Shown: in pieces, positions 33,401 to 44,558 of the stretch
How positions within the stretch are numbered: position 1 is the stretch's first letter
How the letters are laid out: each line of letters opens with the position of its first letter
DNA from: Pycnopodia helianthoides
Taxonomy: Eukaryota > Echinodermata > Asteroidea > Forcipulatida > Asteriidae
Assembly (NCBI GenBank): GCA_032158295.1
Contig: CM063249.1
Span: 2,867,195-2,931,194, forward strand
DNA length: 64,000 nucleotides
Direction: 5' to 3'
Translations under genes and position numbers: made by a program
Notes under the pieces: generated by a model
The model's database searches: none
What the model was told of the DNA's origin: nothing
What the model saw: the letters and a program-made list of their open reading frames with translations, nothing else

Positions 33401-36400
33401 ACCTTCAACTTGGTTACCTCATCATCCTTTAACACAAGTGAAATAATGTAATGTTCGATTTGGAATTATTACATTTTACACTGCGCATGTTTGTTTTTTG
33501 GTGTGTCTTTTTTAAATCGCTACACTGTATTAAAAAACTGGATTTTTTGTTTTGGATGAAAATGGTTGGGATTGTTGGTGTGTGCACAGTGAATCATGGC
33601 TGTTCATCATGCTTCACTGAGGCATTGGAGCTCCTACTTATGCAGGCAAACTTGAACCGCAAAGCTCAGCTTACATGGTGGAACCATGGGCAGGTTGTTG
33701 CATTCATCTTGCAATGCATGTAATGCCCCACATGTAATGGACCTTGTTCATTTGCTTGAAGGTGGGGTCATCGATTGTTTTTTGTTTAATGTTATGCTGA
33801 GTTATTGGCAAAATTATCAAGAAAGATTCAATAAAAGTCACATGTGAAAGTTTCAGCTGAATACAGTGTCTACTTGCTGAAGAGTGGGCATGGTCTTTAC
33901 ACAAGAATGTGGAATCCATCCATCTCTGGCCGCAGCATTAGTGAACGGACACCAACCGAACCCACATAAATCGATTCTTGCATTTAAATCGTTTCTCAGT
34001 TTCAAATGTTTTTATTGGTATCTGATCAACAGGGGCATTTTAGACAAATTAATTTAGCAGGATGCTTACTACCATTACCACCGCTACCATCTCTATAACA
34101 AGTAGGCTTTCGGATAGAAATTACACATCTTTTTTTGGGGGGGGGCGTTAACCAAAGTATGACCCTACGTTTAATCCACAGTGTCTCTATTAAAGGCCCT
34201 GTATACTTTTGGTAAGATCGAAAAACACAAATGTTCACAGATTCACACATAACTTACATGACTTAAAGTAAGTAATGGTAGAAAGGGTTCCTTAAAATAA
34301 TTCTGCCTAAAATGCTATCGTTTTTGAGAAATGAATAAAACAATAGTTTTTATCGCGCGCGATAATAAACTCGATGTTTGAAAAACAGAAAACACATAAG
34401 GTCTCTTTTCACTATTTTCTCGTGACCTCGATGACCAATTGAGCTCAAATTTTCACAGGTTTGTTATTTCATGTATCTAGATAGTTAATCACACAAAACG
34501 TGAACTTTGTTTGCGACTGTTTTGTCAGCTCTACCAATCCTGTATAATACCTTTAAGCTTGGGCGATACCATGATATTATCGATTATCGCGATACTAGTC
34601 CTGAAACGATTACGATCTCGGATCAGGTTTTTTTTTATCGCGATATCGATTAAGTATCGCGATGCATTTCCTAGCCGAGACGATCTTGCAACAATATATC
34701 TCCTAGTCGAGACGATCTTCCTGCAACAAAGAGCTGCAAGTCACAGACCGCAAACCGCAAGATTCCCCAACAGATCCGATCCAACAGCGTTTGTTAAAAA
34801 AAAACCACATCAAAGCTTTAGTGATCAGGCGGTCTCATGCAGATGGGTGTTATCACGTGCGTGTTGGATACGTGCAAGTAGCGTGATCTAATTAGTTATG
34901 CAACATATAGAACAGTCTGTCATGCGCAGTAGTTAACACATTAAATGTGTGTAAGTAATACGCCCAGGTTTTCATCCCATAGGTTTAGAGTAAAACCCAA
35001 AGAATAGTTCTTTGGAACAATAGTGAAATTGACAAGACATCTATTTCTACAACTTGCTCTGTGAGGTTTGTAGAAGAATGACGTCATCAAAAATTAATCG
35101 GGATAATACAGAATATCGCGATATAATGTCGACGATACTTCGTGGATGGAAAAAAGCGATATCGCCCAAGCTTAGTCTCTATTACAATGCTCACTGTAAA
35201 AGTCACCCTGGTCTGGCATTAGCAGTTAGTTGTGAATTAATGGGTTCTGAATGAACTCGGTAGGTGTTGAAGCGGTTAGACAAACCCAAGCTACATTCAT
35301 GTGCTGACGTTCCCCATAGGCCTTAATGATTTCCCAGTGGAAGTGCCCTTTGCAAATTGAAAACGCTTTGCTCGCTAAAAGATGAAATTCCAGACACCAT
35401 CACCTTTTGAAAAAAAAACTATTAGAGCAACAGCAAACATGTGAATAAACCTTTAAAATGTACAATATGGTTATATTAAAAACATCAAAATGTTAATTTT
35501 AGACTGTATAAGTTCTCAAGACAAGTTCTCTAAAGAATAAAAAAGCTACACAGCAAAGTAGATATACAACATGGTGTTACTGCAAACTGAATTTACAAAG
35601 TTAACATTAACCTGACATATTTTAGACGACCGTATTTTGACCACGAGTACTTACAGGAACATTACAGAATTGGTAAGAAAAAAACTTGTAAAATATACTT
35701 TTGATCACAGATTTACGTAAAACTTACACGTTCTAATGATGATGATAGTAGAAAACATCCCTTGAAATATTTTTGTCTGAAATGCCATATTTGATGAATA
35801 AACTAATTTTTCGATTGGAGTTTATCGCTCAGTGAGCGTTTTATTCATTTGTTGAATCTGTATGATTTCATGCAAATGTGTAATCGGTTTTTCACTATTT
35901 TCTCGTGACCCAGATGGCTGATCGATCTCAAACTTCTGCAGGTTTGTCAGTTTATGTATGGTGGATTACATACAGTAGTGCTTACACTGCCAGCAACTGT
36001 TTTGTTAGCAAAAACCAATTCTGTAATGTTCCTTTAAAATTGACATTTTCAGTCGAGTATCAAGTATGGACTTCAAAGTATCGAGTACGAGTACTACAGA
36101 ACTGTTTTCTTAAAGCCAGGCTCATCTTTTTGGAATGTGTGGCATCCACCTTGCTGGTACTTCAACAGCAGCGCACTTGCCGGTCACCTTTTACGCAGCC
36201 TTTTTAAAAACGTGTTTTAGTCAGTTTAGCTTTTAAAAGAAAGTGAAATGTCTGCTTCAATTTTTTCCTGTGATCCGCTGGCTATAACACTCAAGGACAA
36301 AGCAACATCAATAAAACTTGTTAAAAGCCTAGCAGACTGTTTTTTCAGTGAAATGGCAAGGTAACTTGGGTCAGCTGTCAAGCGACCCGTAAAATTAAGT

Positions 36401-39400
36401 GAAAATGTCGCTCTTCATTGAACACACATCAAAAAAGTTCAACAGCTGCTCAAGCCGAAACATTTTTTAACGAGAATGCTATTTAAACTGGTTTATCATT
36501 TAATTGTGATTTTTATAGTTGTATACTTCTCAATTTTTCGTAGTTATCGATCAAAAAATTAGGCCCTCAACCTCAAGGTTTTGATAAACTAGCTACATTT
36601 TGTTGACCTTTTGACAACACTCATCTGTGGGATGTTGCTTCGTTATTGCAACAAAACAGCTTTTACAAAATGGAGCTCCCACAAATGACTTAACATGAGT
36701 GATACTGTTGATCTTTCTCAACCATTCAAGCTGCTTATTTTAGCAGAAAACAAAAACAAAATTGCTGAAGCGCAAGCGTGTTACACAGATTGTCTAGAAG
36801 TCCTTTCCTTACAATTTGTAAGGTTAGCATGCCTTTTCCAAAACACAGATTATTGAAAACATATTCTTACTACCAGTTTACGGCTTGTTTATCCAATGAA
36901 ATCCTTGGGCCTGTGAGACCAGTGCAGGCCTGTCTTTTTTATCCTTGCGGATAAAGACAGGGGACCAGTCTAAGCAGCGCTATGAAATGGAAATCAAACA
37001 GTACGCCACCAATTTAGCCGGTAAGCAGCTCTATGAAAATGGACCCCATGGAATATGAAGTTGGGAGAAAACTTTCAATATTGTGATGGGTGTTATCAAC
37101 GCCTACTCCCGTGGGCAATTTACTAGCGATCCTTCCTCAATCATGTCACTCTAACAAAATCTAACAGCACATGGTAACTCAACACCCAAGCTGTTGGACT
37201 CTGATACATGGAGGTTCGTTCAGACACAGTACTAAAAGCGGTTTTAAGGCAGTTTTAACTCATTCGGGTTTAACTTTGTGTGTCTGAACGCTCTTAAAAC
37301 TTAACCGAATTTGAGTATCGGTCGCAAAGGTGGTTTTTAACGCTAGACCACTTTGGATTTATCTTTCAGCACTTCATCCTTTGTAAAATGAAAATTTAAA
37401 AAAATTAAAAAGGAGGGGTCTCCATAAAGGAAGGGGGCGGGACGCTGAACATTTATTTATTTATTTATTTTTTTGCCTTAATGCTTTAGCAAGATACAAT
37501 GTAACGTTTGATGCAATACATGTTTAGAATCTGGGCTATTAAAACTTCCTGGGGGCAAGTAGTTATTAGCCTGGTGGGCTATTTAACGTGTAAGGTGTAA
37601 GGCCTAAGGCCTGGCAGAGCGTGAAGCAAAAAAGCTGATCAGCTCACAAGGGCAGCCCTCAATCCGGCAGAATCAAAACATGTAGATTGATTATAACAGG
37701 ATTGGGGTGGGTTAAGGACAAACTACATCCCGTTTTACAGTGGAAAAGACCACCAGTAAGTCATCCACACACTATGAACCCTGGTAGCAATTTCATAGAG
37801 CTGCTTAAGCAGAAAATATTGTTTAAAAATTGTCTGCTGAGCAAAAATGGGCAGGACACCAGCCACAATTTGTACATGTGACATGGTAGTGTAGCTGGTT
37901 ACCTTATTCTGGTAAGCATCATTTTGTTGTGCTTAGCTCCTTTTTGTGCTCAAGCAGCTCTCAGTGAAATTGGGCCCCTGGCAATGCCTGGTTGTACACA
38001 AAGTTGTAGAGATAAATCCAAGTCGATGAAATTTTCCTGTGATGACGGTCACTGTTGTCGTTCAGATCGGTTCGTATTGCGATTCGGGTGCATTGGCTTT
38101 AAAGTTAAGATTGTAAGTTTGGTTTGTGGAAGAGACGATTAATTTTAACCCTTTCATTTTCATACAAACACATCGCCCACCCACCTGTGAAAATTCAAAA
38201 CAACCAAGGTGATGGATAATGGGGCACGAGAAAGAGTGGATGTTATTATTTTTTTTCCAGGTTTTTTTTTCCATGTTCAACGAGTGCTCCCACAGGGTGT
38301 ATTTGGACCGAATACAGTACGCTACTGTTAGCTTTTATTCTATTTTTATTTGAGCTGTGGTGTTTTTTTTTGCCATTACGAGCATTCCAAGGTCTTAGCA
38401 GGATTTTGTAAATAAGGATGTCCAAATTTGCCGGAAGTTTATAAACTGGGTGTCCAAATTGTTCACTATTACAATACATTTACATGTAAATGACAGAAAG
38501 ACACACAGACATCCCTCTGGCTAACACTGTGCCGAGCCATCATTATTATGTCTTTACTTTAAAATTTTTGTTCAAATTATTTTCTTAATTTTACAATAAC
38601 GGTGTCCATTTTCTGCCACCTTCTTTTCCCTTCTTTTTTTTATTGTTCTGATTTATTCATTTATTTATTTTAATATTATTTTTTTTATTGGAGTTGGCTA
38701 ATCCACAACAGCTAAGCAATGCTGGTCCCTTAAAAATGCTTACAAATAAATTTATTATCAAAGCTGATTTAAAAGAAAAACACAACTTCCAATTCCCACA
38801 ATGAAATTTAGTATTATTATATATTTCTGGTAATAAAACCAAGGATGCCTCATAAGTGAACTTAATCACTGTAGCTCGCAAGCCTGAGGAAACCTGTAAA
38901 CAAGGGTGCTTGCTATGTGAATCAGAAACACCAGGGTTAACCCCTACTCTTCCACGATTAAGTGTTCTGGTTTTTTTTACGTGCACTGCCAATCCTAGTA
39001 CACGGGACCTAGGGCTTAATGTCCCATCCAAAGGACAAAGCAACTTCAGTAAAGTATCTTGCTCAAGGACACAAGTGCCACGACCGGGACTCAAACCCAC
39101 ACTCTGCTGATCGGAAAACACCAGCGCTTGAGTCTGGTGCTCTTAACCGCTCGGCGACGACACGCCACATTTTAAGAATTTGATCAATAAGATGGCAACG
39201 GTAAAGAGTTGTAAAAACTTCAATTCTGCCCCTTCCGCACGTCCTTCTTCAGGAGAATAACAGTCATACCATTGATGTTTATTTGTTTGTGCGTCACAGA
39301 TATGGTGGAGGCCATCAGCAAGCTGGTGAAACAGGGACATCAGCTCACACCAGAGGAGCGTAACCTGCTCTCCGTCGCCTACAAGAACGTCATCGGCGCT

Positions 39401-42400
39401 CGGCGGTCAGCATGGCGGACGATCAACACGGAAGAAGAGAAGGAGGAGGCCAAGCCGGAGGGCAAAGCGGACGCCTTCAAAATTGCGCTAGCCAAGGAAT
39501 ACCGCATTGAGGTTTGTGACTGGGTAGCATTTTGGGGCACTTTCTCAGGGTCACTCTGATGAAGGACACGAAAGAGTACCACATTGAATACGCAGGAAGC
39601 ACACTGGGATTAGCTTTCCTACTTTATGAGGATACATTTTTGCCTTGTCTGAGTTCAACCTAATTTATTCTCAAGGTAGGGTCATAGATCGGTTTTTTGT
39701 CATTGTAATGCTGATTTGTAGGCAAAGTTATAACGAAAGATAAATTTAAAAGTCACTTGTGAAAAGTTTCAGCTGAATACAGTGTTGTACTTGCTGAGAA
39801 AAAGGGCAAAAATACTGGCCGGTATTTTCACAAGAATGCCGAATTCATCTACGTTTAGCGAGGTGACAGCGGGTACCAACCACATCTCTGGCTGCAGCAT
39901 TCTCGAACGGACACCGACCTGCGGACATCTGAGAAAGGATTCATGCATGAATCGTTTCTAAGTTTCAAATGTTTCGGGGTGAAAAATGATGGAAACCATA
40001 TTACTTCAAGTGGAATCCTTTCTCAGAATAGTTTATACTATCAACAGCTGCAGTTTTTTTTTTTTTTTTTTTTCCCAAGTTAGTTTTTAAGGTCATAAAT
40101 TTTTGGGATTTTTTGCCAATCTAAGACCCTACCTTTAACATAAATCACTAATTCATTATTCATGATTTTTTTTCCTCTGGGTTGAACTCATACTAGAGCG
40201 AGATTTGAACCTGCGACTTTCAGATACCTGAAACTCATTGTCATCAGCAAATGTCAACAAATCAACTCACAATAGTATTGTAGAAATCCATATTTCTTAT
40301 TGCCATGGTCAGGATAACATGCGTAACTCGGGCCTGGAATTTCACATTTGAGAGGGCAAGGCCATTTTCATTTTGCAAAGGCCACTTATATTGGAAAATC
40401 TCAAAGTCTACAGGAACTTTTGAAGGGGCACCAAGGCCAAGACAAGGGCAACAAAGGCCATGGCCTCCGTGTAATTCCAGGCCTGGTAACTGTCAAACTG
40501 CCTTTTTTTTTGTTTTTGAGGATACTTTTTATGTTGAACTTTTGCTTAAAAATGACGGTCCTTGTACTTTTTTTCTGTTTATAGATCGAGAAGGAATTAT
40601 CAGATACCTGTTATGAGATCCTGAAGGTGTTAGACGAGCACTTGATCACGAACGCAAAAGAAGATGATTTCGAGTCGAAGGTCTTCTACCGTAAAATGTA
40701 AGATAATAAATGTAATAATAATAATAATATAAATTTATAAAGCGCACTTCTCCAGAAAACGGATCAAGGCGCCGACACAAACAAAAAATATTACACAAAA
40801 TGAAAATTAATACATGGAAATGAAAGGAAATAAAGTAAACAAGTGTTACATCAGTTCCCTCTTGAAGGTGTCGAGTGATGTTATTTTGCGAAGTGTGACA
40901 GGAAGCTTCTTCCACAGGGCAGGAGCAGCTTTGGCAAAAGTTTCTCAGTAAAGTACTTAAATCTGAGAAAGGCTTCAGGGTCTCAGGCAATTTGAAGCAC
41001 ACAATTTTACGCAACAAGCATGTTTTTTTCTTTCATTATTTTCTTGCAACATCGATGAACAATTGAGTCCAAATTTTTCACAGGTTTGTTATCTTATGCA
41101 TATGTTGGGATGCACCAAGTGAGGATACTTGTCTTTGACAATTACCAAAAGTATATGAAATATAGGCTGGTATTCTTATATCTATTTTGATGTTTTGTTT
41201 TGTTTGTTTGTTTGTTTGTTTGTTTGTTTTTAAAGGAAAGGGGATTATTTCCGCTACCTGTCAGAGTTCAGTGATGGTGACACGAGAAAAGAGCAGTCTC
41301 AAAGTAGCCTTGCCGCTTACAAAGAAGCCGCCGTCGATGCGGATAGCCTGATCGCCACACATCCCATCCGACTCGGTCTGGCACTCAACTTCTCCGTGTT
41401 CCACTACGAGATCATGAAGAACCCGGTAGGAACTCGGGGGGGGCGATATTAAGCCTTCTGCAATTTTTTATTTCAGCAACCCTCCTTGTTGACCCCGATT
41501 CACCCGACACAATCGTCACAATAATAGTAATAACTAGTTCTTATATAGCGCATTTCACAATAACGTATTAATGTGCTTTACATTAGTGCCCTGGTCATTG
41601 GGCCAATATCATTTCTGTAATCTTTCTCAGCTCCCTGGGGAGTATACAGCCCTGTGCTGCCGTGGCACTTTGAAGGCTTTTTTATACACAATATCAACCT
41701 CTACCCTAGCAGGTACCCATTTATACCCCTGGGTGAAGAGAACACAAGTGTCATGACCGGGATTCGAACCCACACCCTGATGACTCGACCACCAGAACTA
41801 GACTCCGAATGCTCCAAATCACTCGGCCATGACACCCTATAATCTTGGTTGCGCTACCTTGGGAGTCGGTGTCCTCGTGTGTTATACAGTGTAGTGCGCA
41901 TTTTAGGCCACACAGGCAATTACACACTTTCAGTTTTGCGTTCAATTTGACTCTGAAAATTGTGAGCTTTGGGAGACACTAGCCGCTTGTGTCATTGGTG
42001 AAGGGGTCAATATGTCATGCCTCGTTTCCATTATAAAAAATTTGTTTTATTGATTACTTTTTTGCTTTATGAAAAATTGGTCCAATTGATATTTTTGTCA
42101 ATTGTTGTTCTCATTGTGTTTATTTGTGAATAGTTTGTTATGGATGACCTGACACTCTGGAAATTATGTGGTATTCCTCATCTTTTTGGGGGGCTTATTA
42201 TTTTTTTTGGGGGGGGGGTGGGGATTCATGTTCTTGCTTCTCAGACCAAATCTTCATGCCTGGAATTGCTTAGAGGCCATGGCCTCTGTTGCCCTTGGTC
42301 TTGGCCTTGGTGCCCCTTCAAAAGTTTCCCGTGGACTATGAGATTTTCCTAAACAAGTTCCCTTTGCAAACTGAAAATGGCCGTGCCCTTTCAAAGACAA

Positions 42401-43810
42401 AACTTCAGGCTTGGTGTTATCACTCTAAAGGAATTTTGTAGCAGATTTGCATTCTAGAAATACTAATAACAAGTTTTGATGGCTTCATAAAAAAACAGTC
42501 TCTTGTTTTAGATAAAATATTTTGAGCAGATCCCATGTACTACTGGAGAACTTGATTTTGTTGGTGTTTTTTTTTCTTGAAGTACTTTGTGAGAGAATTT
42601 ATTTCCATGGATGATTTTTGTTGTGTTCAATTGAAGGAAGCGGCATGCAAGCTGGCGAAAGACACCTTTGACGATGCACTAAAGGAACTGGACAAGGTTC
42701 CTGAGGATAACTACAAGGATTCAACGCTGATTCTGCAGTTGCTAAGAGACAATCTGACCCTCTGGACGTCAGAGGGGGAGTCCGATGGTAGGTCTTGGGA
42801 GGGTGTTTTTTTTTGGGGGGGGGGGGGTTGGCGGGGAGCATGGTGTATGCCAGCAGGGTTGACTGGGTGCCTTTTGACGAAAGGGAAATGCAATTTGTCA
42901 GGATTTTTTTCCTGATTTGAGGATTGTTTTTAACTGATATCCCGTCAGCCATTTTCCTCTACCCACCCACCCTTTAAATTGTTCATTGTTCATCCCTTGC
43001 TTTTTCTGTGTGCTTTCTGCCTCTCTATCTCTCTCTCTTTTCATTTTTTTTCACTGGACTGCTTCTGTTACACCAGTATACCTGTTTATAGACCCCTTGC
43101 ACAACGCGCAGCTTACTCACATGTGCCTATCCTGGGTGTCATTTTGGATGTCAAAATGGTATACAAACATGCACAAAAAAGAGTTGACACCCAAAGTTAC
43201 GCGCATTGTTCGGAGGCGCGTTCTGTGTCGTATATAAATCAATAGCTCCCCCTTGCATAACGCGAAACGCTACAGGTACGCTGAGGTCACGCACACGTTT
43301 TTACGCACAGAGAACAGCTATCGTCCAATGATCTGCCTCCTTTTTGAGAGTGTGACGTCATATGCAATGGGTCTATGTGTTGTGTTGTCAGTTTGCCTTT
43401 GAGAACGACTCTGCTAGGGTCAAAATGTCAGGCCATTATACTATTTTTTTGCATTGATACCATAGGTTCTTTGGGTTGGTAAGCAGTTTGCAGCAGCTAA
43501 TTCTTTTTGGGGGGTGTGGGGGGGGGGGGTTGAATGTGGAGAAGTTGCATTACAGCAGTACAGATAAGCTTTTATTGCGACCAAACCTCTAGATTTCTAA
43601 TTGTGGTAATGTAGAGAGTCGATGACTATAACATCCTGCACCTTCAGGGGGAACTTCATTTCCAGTTAGTTTCCCTTGTGGTTTATTACTTGATCTTAAG
43701 GTAACCAACGAGTTTACGAGGAGCTGTAACACCTCTTTTCTTTATTTATTCTTCGTTTATCAGCAGAAACCAAATTAGAAGATGTAGAAGACCAACAACA
43801 AGAATCTTAA
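27357..43810 (+). CDS. YWHAE: 14-3-3 protein, epsilon-like (tandem copy 1)
   Basis: Dimeric cytosolic adaptor that binds phosphoserine/phosphothreonine motifs in client proteins. Join 27357-27426, 39300-39511, 40585-40697, 41236-41425, 42637-42787, 43764-43810 gives 260 residues. Signature 1 [11 protein letters not shown] (44-54) and signature 2 [20 protein letters not shown] are intact. Phosphate-pocket residues K52, R59, R138 and Y139 and groove N183 (zeta K49, R56, R127, Y128, N173) are all present. The N-terminus [20 protein letters not shown], the VIGARR motif, SEF..GD.RKE and the VEDQQQ tail resemble epsilon more than zeta; the assignment is by eye. All introns are GT-AG, with phases 1, 0, 2, 0, 1. 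Intron 1 is about 11.9 kb. A second 14-3-3 gene with identical structure follows 7.5 kb downstream. Confidence 0.95.
29590..29715. repeat. Fold-back palindrome 2
   Basis: AACTTTCCGACCTACCGACC through TTTTTAAATGACATGTAA is followed by a spacer of about 35 bases and then its reverse complement TTACATGTCATTTAAAAATA through GGTCGGTAGGTCGGAAAGTT. Arms of roughly 50 bases. Fragments of the arm occur near 30250 and 31410. Confidence 0.9.
33760..34172 (+). repeat. TIR element 'AGGTAGGGTCATAGAT', divergent copy
   Basis: AGGTGGGGTCATCGATTG at the left and ATGACCCTACG at the right, with AAGTTTCAGCTGAATACAGT, CACAAGAATG and AAATCGTTTCTCAGTTTCAA between, in the order seen at 39668-40138. Confidence 0.7.
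34190..34555 (-). repeat. Divergent MITE related to the 18003 family
   Basis: Contains CTATTTTCTCGTGACCTCGATG, CAAATTTTCACAGGTTTGTT, CGACTGTTTTGTCAGC and ACCAATCCTGTATAATACC, inverted counterparts of the family motifs. A plus-strand relative occupies about 32985-33395 and another 46895-47258. Confidence 0.6.
34555..35173. mobile_element. 619-bp TIR element (AAGCTTGGGCGATA ends)
   Basis: Starts AAGCTTGGGCGATA and ends TATCGCCCAAGCTT, perfect 14-base inverted ends. The flanking regions inside are rich in ATCGCGATA-type palindromes. No transposase frame; a non-autonomous DNA transposon, superfamily unresolved. Confidence 0.82.
35653..36040 (-). repeat. MITE 'GGAACATTACAGAATTGGT', copy 3 (inverted)
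   Basis: Reverse-oriented copy of the 18003 and 24557 element. GATCGATCTCAAACTTC, CAGTTTATGTATGGTGGATT and CAGCAACTGTTTTGTTAGC mark the interior. Terminal repeats intact. Confidence 0.9.
37777..37978 (+). repeat. Self-complementary MITE, copy 3
   Basis: GGTAGCAATTTCATAGAGCT to CAGTGAAATTGGGCCC with the family interior GCAGGACACCAGCCACAATT, CTGGTTACCTTATTCTGGTA and GTGCTTAGCTCC. Confidence 0.82.
38865..39168 (-). repeat. tRNA-derived SINE, copy 4 (inverted)
   Basis: On the minus strand TGGCGTGTCGTCGCCGAGCG, GTGGGTTTGAGTCCCGGTCG and ACTTGTGTCCTTGAGCAAG. It ends 130 bases before exon 39300. Confidence 0.85.
39300..39511 (+). CDS. YWHAE: 14-3-3 copy 1, exon 2
   Basis: Acceptor GTCACAG. (D)[15 protein letters not shown], then [20 protein letters not shown] and WR. 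Carries pocket residues K52 and R59 and the first 14-3-3 signature. Donor GAG|GTTTGT, a weaker consensus than the other introns. Confidence 0.95.
39668..40138 (+). repeat. TIR element 'AGGTAGGGTCATAGAT', full copy
   Basis: CAAGGTAGGGTCATAGATCG at the left and AAGACCCTACCTTT at the right, about 470 bases. A T18 tract (about 40056-40073) interrupts the right half. It fills most of the intron between exons 2 and 3. Confidence 0.78.
40331..40493 (+). repeat. Dispersed 'GGCCATTTTCATTTTGCAAA' repeat, best copy
   Basis: CCTGGAATTTCACATTTGAG, GGCAAGGCCATTTTCATTTT, AAGGGGCACCAAGGCCAAGA, GGCCATGGCCTCCGTG, ATTCCAGGCCTGG. Ends CCTGGAATT and AATTCCAGG are inverted. Confidence 0.8.
40585..40697 (+). CDS. 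YWHAE: 14-3-3 copy 1, exon 3
   Basis: Acceptor [27 protein letters not shown] then [17 protein letters not shown](M). Donor AT|GTAAGA splits the Met codon, as in copy 2. Confidence 0.95.
41236..41425 (+). CDS. YWHAE: 14-3-3 copy 1, exon 4
   Basis: Acceptor TTTTAAAG after a (TGTT)n tract. [20 protein letters not shown] and [20 protein letters not shown]. Holds pocket residues R138 and Y139 and groove N183. Donor CCG|GTAGGA. Confidence 0.95.
41515..41840 (-). repeat. tRNA-derived SINE, copy 5 (inverted)
   Basis: On the minus strand GGGTGTCATGGCCGAGTGAT, GGGTTCGAATCCCGGTCATG and, at the far end, GCGCTATATAAGAACTAG. In the intron between exons 4 and 5. Confidence 0.85.
42253..42415 (-). repeat. 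Dispersed 'GGCCATTTTC' repeat, inverted copy
   Basis: GCCTGGAATTGCTTAGAGGC, CTTGGCCTTGGTGCCCCTTC, GAGATTTTCCTAAACAAGTT and CTGAAAATGGCCGTGCCC are the reverse-complement form of 40331-40493. Confidence 0.75.
42637..42787 (+). CDS. YWHAE: 14-3-3 copy 1, exon 5
   Basis: Acceptor [28 protein letters not shown] and the second signature [20 protein letters not shown]. Donor G|GTAGGT, phase 1. A G-rich homopolymer region follows. Confidence 0.94.
43085..43290. repeat. Dispersed repeat, third copy of the 8150 family
   Basis: CCCCTTGCACAACGCGCAG, CATTTTGGATGTCAAAATGG and GAGTTGACACCC. It lies in the last coding intron of 14-3-3 copy 1. Confidence 0.45.
43764..43810 (+). CDS. YWHAE: 14-3-3 copy 1, exon 6 (C-terminal tail)
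   Basis: Acidic tail [17 protein letters not shown] at 43808-43810. The acceptor is a tandem CAGCAG, so splicing 3 bases later would drop one Ala. The exon appears to continue to a donor at 43851. Confidence 0.9.
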
Positions 43811-43850
43811 TCTGGCATTATTATACAGGTCAACGGGGAGACACATAAAA

Positions 43851-44311
43851 TGTGAGTAAAGGTTTTCCCGATTTCTGACTTGTTGGAAAATTTTTAAATG
43901 CCAGCATTTTTTGTCTGACAACAGAGACCCACTAGCTCGGTGGTCTGGTGGTAAGACATCTGCTCTAGCAGTGCAAATGTCGTAGGTTTGAATCCCACAC
44001 GAGTAATTTGCCTGTTTTGTTCGTTTTTTGTTTACAAAACTCGGGGAAAGTACTGAGTATACAGTGCTTAATACACATAGGTAGGGTCAAAGTCTTGAAA
44101 AAATTAGTTATGAAATCATATTGCTGTCATCAGTTTTGAAATTTATCATCGTTTCTTATTTCAAACTTGAAAGAGCCACCATTCACATATATTTTGTACA
44201 AAGACATGTTTACGAAATTATTCTTTGAAAGAAAAGGTTTGTTAACACCGGACACCCTGTTTTTGTTTCTACCAAAATTTATGTCAATTTTATTTTATTT
44301 TTTCGACACAG
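43851..44311 (+). other. Probable 3' UTR intron of 14-3-3 copy 1
   Basis: AAAAT|GTGAGTAAAG, 40 bases after the stop, is a strong donor. A pyrimidine-rich tract with ACACAG at 44306-44311 is a good acceptor. The second 14-3-3 gene has the same CAAAAT/ATAAAAT|GTGAGTA arrangement. It contains a tRNA-derived SINE head (about 43927-44010). Confidence 0.55.
43927..44150 (+). repeat. tRNA-derived SINE, second family, with flanking duplicated segment
   Basis: CTAGCTCGGTGGTCTGGTGG (A box region) and GTAGGTTTGAATCCCACACG (B box), then ACTCGGGGAAAGTACTGAGT, a SINE body. The stretch from about 44034 to 44150 recurs at 44637-44757. Not a functional tRNA: the acceptor ends do not pair. Confidence 0.65.
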
Positions 44312-44440
44312 GGGCAGAGACTTCTAGGCTGTGGACCCAACCCATCAACCCAGACATTCCTTCAGTTTTTTAGAGAGGAAAATCCTCGTCCTTGGATGAA
44401 AACTTTAGTGAAAAGAAGCGGGCCCTTCGCGTCTCCTCTA
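44312..44440 (+). other. Candidate 3' UTR exon of 14-3-3 copy 1
   Basis: Begins after the ACACAG acceptor: GGGCAGAGACTTCTAGGCTG and on. The 3' limit is not visible; no nearby AATAAA was found before about 46384. Confidence 0.4.
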
Positions 44441-44558
44441 CCCGGATCTGCCTCAAATATTTTAGGTTTTTCTTTTTTTGTATCTATAATCCATTACTAC
44501 TGTTTCTACGTCAATAAGGGGGTGGGATTCAGTAATGTGTAGTAGTATGCTCATTAAT

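Larger units (their letters stand above)
27427..39299. other. Intron 1 of the epsilon-like 14-3-3 gene
   Basis: An 11.9-kb first intron with no internal coding exon recognised. It contains the 29590-29715 fold-back, fragments related to it (30225-30330, 31390-31465), two divergent MITE relatives (about 32985-33395 and 34190-34550), a 619-bp TIR element (34555-35173), MITE copy 3 (35653-36040), a self-complementary MITE (37777-37978), an inverted SINE (38865-39168) and several poly-G/C runs. Long first introns often carry enhancers, but none can be identified here. Confidence 0.6.

Noticed and set aside
38657..39121. 154-codon minus-strand open frame
   Set aside because: Mostly the inverted tRNA-derived SINE and AT-rich flank.
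43930..44005. Possible tRNA gene in the 14-3-3 copy-1 3' region
   Set aside because: B box is good but the D arm and acceptor stem are poor, and a SINE body follows.
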